DNA of 13,183 nucleotides from Acidobacteriota bacterium (GTDB taxonomy: Bacteria > Acidobacteriota > Thermoanaerobaculia > Multivoradales > JAHEKO01): positions 1-13,183 of the forward strand of contig JAUWSP010000018.1 in NCBI GenBank assembly GCA_030610025.1. Direction: 5' to 3'. Positions within the stretch are counted from its first letter, which is position 1; each line of letters begins with the position of its first letter. A program made the position numbers and the translations under genes. Under the pieces are notes generated by a model, which was not told where the DNA came from, ran no database searches, and saw nothing but the letters and a program-made list of their open reading frames with translations. Below are positions 1 through 5,732 of this stretch, in pieces.

Positions 1-1145
1 ATCAGGTCACCAACCTGCTGTTTCCAGGTAGCGAAGGCTCCGACAGCGAATCGTTCGATTTCAAGACCGTCGACTCGGTCCTGCGATATCGGCGCGATTT
101 CGGGAACGCGTCGGCTATCGGGGCCCTGTTTACGGGGCGGGAGGGCGACGGCTACCACAACCGGGTCGCTGGACTCGACGGCCTCTATCGCGTCACCGAT
201 ACGCAGACGGTGCGGTTCCAGGCGCTCGGATCCCAGAGCCTGTATCCGGACGAGATCGCCGAGGACTTCGATCAACCTGCCGGTGAATTCAGTGACCTGG
301 CCTACCTAGTGGGTTACAGTCACGACTCGCGGAACTGGAGAGGTTGGGCGAGGTACCAGGACATCGGCGAGGATTTTCGCGCCGACATGGGCTTCATGCC
401 CCAGGTCGACTTCAGAGAGGGTGCGACGGGTTTCGAGCACCTGTGGTGGGGCGAAGAGGGAGACTGGTACAACCGCATCGGATTCGGCAGCGAGCTGGAG
501 CGCAAGCAAGATCAGGCAGGGCAGATGTTGCAACAGGAGGCCGATATCTGGACGGCTATCGGAGGCCCCCTACAGTCGTTCCTGTGGTTCGATCTGGCAT
601 TGGCCGAGCAGTCGTACGAGGGCGAGACATTCGACACCAATGCGGTGCGTACTTTCTTCGAGATTCAGCCGAGCGGCAAGTTCTCGTTCGCCCTATTCGC
701 CCGAGTCGGCGGGCAGGTGGACTTCGACAATGTTCAGCAAGGAGATGCCGTAAGGCTCGTGCCCCGCTTCCGGGTCAACCTGGGTCGTCACCTCCAGGCG
801 GAGCTGCGTCACACTTACGAGCAGTTGGACGTGGAGGAGGGGCGCCTCTTTACGGCCAACTTGAGTCAGCTACGCCTGGTCTATCAGTTCAACATTCGCA
901 CTTTCGTACGGGCGATCATCCAATATACCGACATCGATCGGGATCTCGGTCTCTATGACGATCCCGAGGATGTGGACGCCCAGACCAACCAGGTCTTCAG
1001 CCAGTTCCTGTTCTCCTACAAAGTGAATCCACGCACCGTTGTCTTCCTGGGCTACTCGGACAACCGCGAAGGAGACGAGAACATCGATCTCCTACAGGAG
1101 AACCGGTCGGTATTCCTGAAGATCGGCTACGCCTGGAACCTGTAG
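1..1145 (+). CDS. DUF5916-type outer-membrane protein, C-terminal part (5' end outside window)
   Basis: The reading frame is open from base 3 to the TAG at 1143-1145, so the gene starts upstream of the window; a GTG at 210 is an internal valine, not the start. About 380 residues are visible. They read as alternating polar/aromatic beta strands with short turns, as in a C-terminal outer-membrane barrel. Stretches such as VLRYRRDFGNASAIGALFTG, YHNRVAGLDGLYRV and FRADMGFMPQVDFR match what I know of the DUF5916 family, in which an N-terminal CBM9-like carbohydrate-binding fold precedes a barrel of this kind. The protein ends in GYAWNL, an aromatic-rich last strand. The family's function is not firmly known; polysaccharide or surface-ligand binding is often inferred. 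The stop codon lies inside a strong hairpin (1139-1177). The gene converges on the response-regulator gene. The barrel call is firm, the family name fairly so. Confidence 0.8.
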   Translation, partial: QVTNLLFPGSEGSDSESFDFKTVDSVLRYRRDFGNASAIGALFTGREGDGYHNRVAGLDGLYRVTDTQTVRFQALGSQSLYPDEIAEDFDQPAGEFSDLAYLVGYSHDSRNWRGWARYQDIGEDFRADMGFMPQVDFREGATGFEHLWWGEEGDWYNRIGFGSELERKQDQAGQMLQQEADIWTAIGGPLQSFLWFDLALAEQSYEGETFDTNAVRTFFEIQPSGKFSFALFARVGGQVDFDNVQQGDAVRLVPRFRVNLGRHLQAELRHTYEQLDVEEGRLFTANLSQLRLVYQFNIRTFVRAIIQYTDIDRDLGLYDDPEDVDAQTNQVFSQFLFSYKVNPRTVVFLGYSDNREGDENIDLLQENRSVFLKIGYAWNL

Positions 1146-1177
1146 GACTCTCGCCCTGCAGGCGAGAGGCCTACAGG
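1139..1177 (+). terminator. Long stem-loop spanning the stop codon of the DUF5916 gene
   Basis: CCTGTAGG (1139-1146) pairs with CCTACAGG (1170-1177), and CTCTCGCC (1148-1155) pairs with GGCGAGAG (1161-1168). The loop is CTGCA (1156-1160), with one A/G mismatch (1147/1169). The arms are therefore 17 positions long with 16 paired. There is no T-run on either side, so this is a U-tract-less terminator or 3'-end-stabilising hairpin rather than a classical intrinsic terminator. The TAG stop (1143-1145) is inside the left arm. Confidence 0.55.
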
Positions 1178-1327
1178 GTTGAGGCGGTCGGGCGTTCCTT
1201 CCGACCGATCTTTGAGTGCTTGAGGCACTGAGGCAGTGAGGGCTTGGGGGTTGAAGCGACTGGGCTTCGCCCATTCGATCCTTGAGGGCTCGAGGGCTTG
1301 AAGCGGCCGGACCTGTGCCGGCCGGGC
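1176..1327. repeat. Intergenic tandem array of degenerate hairpin repeats (left copy)
   Basis: Three units each open with TTGARGCG, at 1179, 1251 and 1298. Each opening is followed by a short stem-loop: CGGTCGG/CCGACCG (1185-1191/1201-1207, loop GCGTTCCTT), CGACTGGGC/GCCCATTCG (1257-1265/1269-1277, one mismatch) and CGGCCGG/CCGGCCG (1304-1310/1318-1324). The first two units then run into variants of ATCTTTGAGGGCTTGAGG. The same words recur at 13066-13183, for example GCGTTCCTTCCG at 1192-1203 and 13131-13142, and GGGTTGAGGCG at 1176-1186 and 13070-13080. Stems stay paired while their bases differ, which suggests selection on structure. The third hairpin begins 4 nt beyond the regulator gene's stop on the minus strand and may end its transcript. 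Confidence 0.75.
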
Positions 1328-2707
1328 TCAGTTAGGGACGCGGTCGACGGAGATCTCGAGCCGCTTCATCATCTCGTGGAGCGTGGTTGGCTTGACCTTC
1401 AAGAGCTCCGCTGCAGCCTTCTGCACCCCTCCGGCGGCTTCTAGCGCCTTGACGATGAGCTGACGCTCGTAGGAGCTCACCGCTTCCTTGAAGGCGATTC
1501 CATTACTGGAGAGCAGGGCGGTTGGAGCCGGCAGGCAATCGGGCTCGCGGACGCTCGGTGGCAGAAGATCGACGTCCAGAGTGGAGCCCGACGAAAGCAC
1601 GACGGCGCGCTCGACCACGTTCTCCAGTTCTCGCACATTGCCGGGCCAGCGGTAGTCGAGCAGCATTTCCATGGCGGCTGAGGAGACTTCTTCCAGAGCC
1701 TTGTCGTTTTCCGTGGCATATTTGGTCAGGAAGGTCCGGACCAGTAGCGGAATGTCCTCGGTGCGCTGTCGCAAGGTAGGTAGCAGAATGGTGATGACAT
1801 TCAGACGGTAGTAGAGGTCCTCACGGAAGATGCCTTCCTGCACCGACTCCTCGATCCGGGCGTTGGTCGCCGCAATGATCCGGACATCGGCTTTGAGGGT
1901 TTCGACACCTCCCAGTCGCATGAACTCCTTTTCCTGGATTACCCGCAGGAGTTTGGCCTGGGTGTCCAGGGGGATGTTTCCGATCTCGTCGAAAAAAATG
2001 GAACCGCTATTGGCGAGCTCGAAGAGGCCCTTCTTGTTGGAGACTGCGCCGGTGAACGAGCCCTTGACGTGCCCGAAGAGATTACTCTCCAGCAGATCGG
2101 CGGGCATGGATCCCGAGTTGACCGTAACGAATGGACCGTCGGCCCGGCGCGAATGGTGATGGATGGCTTTGGAGACGAGCTCTTTGCCCGTACCGCTCTC
2201 ACCCAGGATGAGGATGTTGCTCTTTGCAGGCGATGCTAGCTGAATGAGCTCGAAGACCTTCTGCATCGGCTTGCTCTTGCCGATGATGTTGTCGAAGCCG
2301 TAGCGCTGCCTCAGTTGCTCTTTCAGGGACCGGTTCTCGGAAGCCAACTGGTACTGGTCCAGACCCTTTCGGATCGTCAGCAGTACCTCTTCGTTCTTGA
2401 AGGGCTTCGGGATGTAGTGGAAGGCACCCTCCCGCATCGCTTCGATCGCGCCTTCGATGGACGAAAAGGCAGTGATCACGATGACGACCTGATCGGGGTC
2501 TGAAGCTCGGACCCGTTTCAGGACCTCCAGCCCGGAAGTGTCGGGCAGCATCAGGTCCAACAGGATGAGCTCGACTTCTTCTCTCGCCAGCAGGTCCAGA
2601 GCCTCACGGCCGGTCCCGGCGCTGAGCGTCGAATAGCCCTCCTTGGTCAACAGGGAGGTCAGAACGTCTTGTAGGATCTCTTCGTCGTCGACGATAAGGA
2701 TGCTCAT
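1328..2707 (-). CDS. NtrC-family sigma-54-dependent response regulator
   Basis: This 459-residue cytoplasmic protein has the classical three-part layout. The receiver domain (about 1-120) has acidic D7/D8, phosphoacceptor D51 in LILLDLMLPD, T79 and K101. The AAA+ sigma-54 activator domain (about 139-365) has Walker A GESGTGKE (169-176), a GAFTGA loop written GSFTGA (216-221), Walker B IFFDEIG (D240, E241) and the distal WPGNVRELEN motif. A Fis-type helix-turn-helix lies at the C-terminus (KAAAELLKVKPTTLHEMMK). It should use ATP hydrolysis to open sigma-54 promoters once phosphorylated by the adjacent kinase. The ATG is 5 nt after the kinase stop and has no clear Shine-Dalgarno, which points to translational coupling. 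The -24/-12 promoter before the kinase suggests autoregulation. Targets are not visible otherwise. The family call is certain; the specific role is unknown. Confidence 0.97.
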   Translation of the reverse strand: MSILIVDDEEILQDVLTSLLTKEGYSTLSAGTGREALDLLAREEVELILLDLMLPDTSGLEVLKRVRASDPDQVVIVITAFSSIEGAIEAMREGAFHYIPKPFKNEEVLLTIRKGLDQYQLASENRSLKEQLRQRYGFDNIIGKSKPMQKVFELIQLASPAKSNILILGESGTGKELVSKAIHHHSRRADGPFVTVNSGSMPADLLESNLFGHVKGSFTGAVSNKKGLFELANSGSIFFDEIGNIPLDTQAKLLRVIQEKEFMRLGGVETLKADVRIIAATNARIEESVQEGIFREDLYYRLNVITILLPTLRQRTEDIPLLVRTFLTKYATENDKALEEVSSAAMEMLLDYRWPGNVRELENVVERAVVLSSGSTLDVDLLPPSVREPDCLPAPTALLSSNGIAFKEAVSSYERQLIVKALEAAGGVQKAAAELLKVKPTTLHEMMKRLEISVDRVPN

Positions 2708-2712
2708 GAGGT

Positions 2713-5481
2713 TTACCCGGGTCGCGACTCGAGGCGGGGAAGCTCGACGATGAACCGACTTCCCTCACCCCGGTGGCTAACGACGCGGAGCTCACCGCCG
2801 TGGCGCCTTACGATGGTGTAGCTGATGGACAGCCCCAGGCCGGTGCCGCCCTCCGCCAGCTTTGTGGAATAGACGGGCTGGAAGATCTTCTCCAACTCCT
2901 TCGCCCCGATTCCCGGACCGTTGTCCTCCACGGAAACGACGATCCACTTGTCTCGGACGTTGAGCGCCACTCGGAGCTTACCTTGCTTGTCTGTCTGAGC
3001 CATCGCATCGAGGGCATTGATGACAAGGTTGGTGAAGACCTGCTGTAGCTCACCTTCGTTGCCCAGGACCAGACTCTCTTCTTCCGGCGGGCGCCATTCG
3101 AGGAGAATGTCAGCTTCCAGCAACCGCTCCTTGAGCAACTCCAGGCTCTCTCCGATCAAGGGCTGGAGCGATACGGGTACCTCGGCGTGCTGTCGGTCGC
3201 GAGCGAAATCCAGCAAGCTGTTGACGATCCTGGCGGCGCGGAAGGTCTGCTTCTCGACCTTTTCGAGAAGCACTCGCCGCGGGTCACCTTCGGGCGTCTC
3301 AGACAACAGCATCTGGGCATAGCTGGAGATACCGGTGATGGGTGTGTTGACCTCGTGTGCGACGCCCGCCGCCAGCATTCCCAGGGAGGCCAGGCGCTCC
3401 TTCTCCTTCAGGGCGTTCTCCATCGCCACGCGCTGACTGACATCCTGAACGATGATGACCCGCTGATCTTCGGGGCCCTCTTCCAACGGCGCCATGGAGA
3501 TCTGCAGGTAGCGCTCCTTGCCTTCGGGGTCTTGAAACCGGATTTCTCGAATTCCGTCACCAGGGTTCGGCAAGGACTCCATCGACAGGACATCCTGGAG
3601 CATACGCCCCGCGGCCTTCGTGGGGTCGAGACCCACCAGCGAGCCGAATGCCTGGTTGATGGAGCGCAGGGCGCCGCTGCCATCGACCACCGCGATGCCG
3701 GCTGGAGAGGACTCGATGATCTGTCGGGTGTAGCGCTGCAGTCGATCGACTTCTTCCAGTTGGCTGCTGACCTGCTCGAGCAACTGGGCATTTTCGATCG
3801 CCAGAGCCGCCTGGTTCAGCACCGATCGAATCAGCTCGAGATCATCACTGCTCAGCGGCAGGTCGCTCTGCTTGTAGCCCGTGAGGAAGATGCCTATGTG
3901 GTCGTCTCGCACTCGCAATGGAAAGGCGTATCGGTAGCCAGCTGAAAACAGCCGCTGCCTGGTCGTAATCTCGTCCGTGGGAAACTCGACTCCGCTGAGA
4001 GCCTCCGACTCGATGCGCCAGAAATCGGCTTCGAAATCATCGAAACTCAGGGTCGGAGGCAATCCCCTCTGCGGCCGGAAGGGCAGAAGGCGATCGTCGC
4101 TAGCCAGGAACAGGGTGGCGTGGTCGAGCTCCAGGGCCATCTCCAACTGGTCGAGCAGCGTGGAGCAGAGTCGCCCCAGGGAGCGCTCCTCCAGCATCTG
4201 TTGACCGAAGCGGGCCAGGGCTCGCCGCTTGCTCCAGGTGGTGCGATGCTGGAAGCGCTCGAGCGATGAGCCCACGCCACGCCTGGTAGGCACGAGAAGT
4301 CCGGCGATCACCAAACCCGACAAGAAAGAGGCCAGTGTCCGAGCCACATTGAGCTCGGTGGGAACCACTCGTGTTACCAGCATGTTCGCCAGCGAGAAAC
4401 CGATGACGCCAACCAGGATGGTGACACTCAGGGAGACCGTGTCGCGGACGATGGCACCAATGTCCCATAGCTTGTAGCGCAGGATCGCGTAAGCGAACGT
4501 CAGGGGAACGAGCGCCAATGGCAGGACGGCGATGGACGTTACCGCTTTCGGCCACTGAGCCCCGAAGGTCATGGGCAATACGTAGAGCGCCAGAAAAGGC
4601 AGATATCCGGCCGCCATTCCGACTGCGATCCAGGTGGCCTGGCGGTGGGGCTCAGGCTGGCTGATGCTTCTCAGACGCCAGACCAGCACCGCTACCGCCG
4701 CCAGTGCAAAGAGCACCAGGTGGTAGAGCTCGAGCTGGTCGAGGATTCCGAGGGCCGTTTCAACCCGTCCTCCCAATAGCCACCGACCCTTGGCGAAGAT
4801 CAGGTCGGCCTGCAATGCCAATAGGAAGGCGCTGGGGAGGTAGAGAAACGGAATCAGACGAGAGAGCTTCTCCTTGCGAATCAGGGGACGCGGAAACACC
4901 AGGAACAGGTGAAGCGTCAAGGGCGCGAGCAGAATCCTGGCAACCTCGTCGAGAAGATAGATCGCCCGCCCGGCCAGGTCGTAGGGTGGCGCCGGCGAAG
5001 CGATGTAGAGGACTGCAGAGGCCAGACACCAGAGGTAGAAGAGGAACGAAGGCCGCCGCTGGTCCCGGAGAAGGGTGTAGATGCCGATCAGCAGATAGGC
5101 GATGCCGATGAGCGCCAGGATGAGATAGGGGAGATCGACAGCTAGAGCGGGGAGCTCGTAGCTCACCCTCGCCATCTGGTCGCCGCGCAGGACCACGAGC
5201 TCGCTCGAGACCCGCTGTCTCAAGGAACCGGTCGGATCGGCCAACTGTCCGAACTCCTGACCATTGATCAGAAGGATCTGATCCCCGATCAGGAGACCGC
5301 TTTCGTCTTGATCGACGGAGGTGACCTGCCAGAAGGCGCCCTTGTCGTCGGCGGTGAACCCAAGAGGTTGAAAGGACGATGCCTTGCGAGAGAAGCTCAA
5401 GCCTGCGAAGGCAATGACCAGGGCTGCCAGGATCAGAGCCGCGATCAGAGGTCTTGCACGAGTTGGCGTCGTTCTTGTCAT
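2713..5481 (-). CDS. Multi-pass membrane sensor histidine kinase (PDZ-like, polytopic membrane region, GAF, PAS, HisKA, HATPase)
   Basis: This 922-residue kinase has a first hydrophobic helix (about 10-29), then an extracytoplasmic segment (about 40-110) with a PDZ-like core (SGLLIGDQILLINGQ). Roughly eight or nine further hydrophobic helices fall between 117 and 398. A GAF-like domain (about 425-570) leads through a coiled-coil stretch (IENAQLLEQVSSQLEEVDR) to a PAS domain (about 585-685). HisKA carries H709 in AAGVAHEVNTP. The ATPase domain has N-box N818/N822, G1 DNGPGIG (853-859) and G2 GTGLGL (879-884), so all catalytic motifs are intact. The N-terminal order, one helix, a PDZ-like loop, then many helices, resembles ComP-type kinases; that is similarity of plan, not proof of ligand. 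It is expected to phosphorylate D51 of the downstream regulator. The start is the ATG at 5481, with a weak ribosome site, about 22 nt after the predicted sigma-54 start point. Confidence 0.95.
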   Translation of the reverse strand: MTRTTPTRARPLIAALILAALVIAFAGLSFSRKASSFQPLGFTADDKGAFWQVTSVDQDESGLLIGDQILLINGQEFGQLADPTGSLRQRVSSELVVLRGDQMARVSYELPALAVDLPYLILALIGIAYLLIGIYTLLRDQRRPSFLFYLWCLASAVLYIASPAPPYDLAGRAIYLLDEVARILLAPLTLHLFLVFPRPLIRKEKLSRLIPFLYLPSAFLLALQADLIFAKGRWLLGGRVETALGILDQLELYHLVLFALAAVAVLVWRLRSISQPEPHRQATWIAVGMAAGYLPFLALYVLPMTFGAQWPKAVTSIAVLPLALVPLTFAYAILRYKLWDIGAIVRDTVSLSVTILVGVIGFSLANMLVTRVVPTELNVARTLASFLSGLVIAGLLVPTRRGVGSSLERFQHRTTWSKRRALARFGQQMLEERSLGRLCSTLLDQLEMALELDHATLFLASDDRLLPFRPQRGLPPTLSFDDFEADFWRIESEALSGVEFPTDEITTRQRLFSAGYRYAFPLRVRDDHIGIFLTGYKQSDLPLSSDDLELIRSVLNQAALAIENAQLLEQVSSQLEEVDRLQRYTRQIIESSPAGIAVVDGSGALRSINQAFGSLVGLDPTKAAGRMLQDVLSMESLPNPGDGIREIRFQDPEGKERYLQISMAPLEEGPEDQRVIIVQDVSQRVAMENALKEKERLASLGMLAAGVAHEVNTPITGISSYAQMLLSETPEGDPRRVLLEKVEKQTFRAARIVNSLLDFARDRQHAEVPVSLQPLIGESLELLKERLLEADILLEWRPPEEESLVLGNEGELQQVFTNLVINALDAMAQTDKQGKLRVALNVRDKWIVVSVEDNGPGIGAKELEKIFQPVYSTKLAEGGTGLGLSISYTIVRRHGGELRVVSHRGEGSRFIVELPRLESRPG

Positions 5482-5513
5482 CCGAGTACCGGCGCTAATC
5501 CGAGAGCCTTATT

Positions 5514-5529
5514 AGCAGGAATCATGCCA
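5514..5529 (-). promoter_or_regulatory. Predicted sigma-54 (-24/-12) promoter of the kinase-regulator operon
   Basis: The minus strand reads TGGCATGATTCCTGCT, against the consensus TGGCACG-N4-TTGCW. The invariant GG (5528-5527) and GC (5516-5515) are separated by exactly 10 nt, and 10 of the 12 consensus positions match. The predicted start point is near 5503, leaving a leader of about 22 nt before the kinase ATG. The promoter class fits the sigma-54 activator encoded by the second gene of the operon. Confidence 0.7.
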
Positions 5530-5536
5530 TGAAAAC

Positions 5537-5549
5537 GGTTCCTTGAACC
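5537..5549. promoter_or_regulatory. Palindrome GGTTC-CTT-GAACC next to the sigma-54 promoter
   Basis: A perfect 5-bp inverted repeat with a 3-nt centre lies 8 nt upstream of the -24 element, centred about 40 nt before the predicted start point. It could be a binding site for a dimeric regulator. It is closer than usual for an NtrC-type enhancer site, so a repressor or helper-protein site, or chance, remains possible. Confidence 0.3.
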
Positions 5550-5652
5550 TGATATGGCGCTCTGTTTCCAGTGGTTTACGCCCTCGACTTCAAGAATTTG
5601 GCGGAACTCAACAATTTGGATTCAACGGATTGGCGTCGCAGAAGAGGCACGG

Positions 5653-5666
5653 CGGTCGGACGACCG
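5653..5666. promoter_or_regulatory. Palindrome CGGTCG-GA-CGACCG in the kinase-operon upstream region
   Basis: A perfect 6-bp inverted repeat with a 2-nt centre lies about 157 nt before the predicted sigma-54 start point, a typical enhancer distance for NtrC-family activators. It also lies 67 nt downstream of the stop of the large barrel gene, so it could instead be part of that gene's transcript end, though no T-run follows. The rest of 5482-5732 shows no convincing gene. Confidence 0.3.
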
Positions 5667-5732
5667 GCTGAGGGGGCACCTGCCACACTCGGATGGAGAT
5701 CTGTCTTGAGGAATCTGGGGCGGAGGCAAGGC

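Noticed and set aside
1176..1327. CRISPR array in the left repeat region
   Set aside because: Units are degenerate, contain hairpins throughout rather than constant repeats with unique spacers, and no cas gene is near.
3187..3945. 252-codon open frame opposite the histidine kinase
   Set aside because: It is antisense to the PAS and HisKA regions, whose motifs are intact. The translation shows no domain or start signal.
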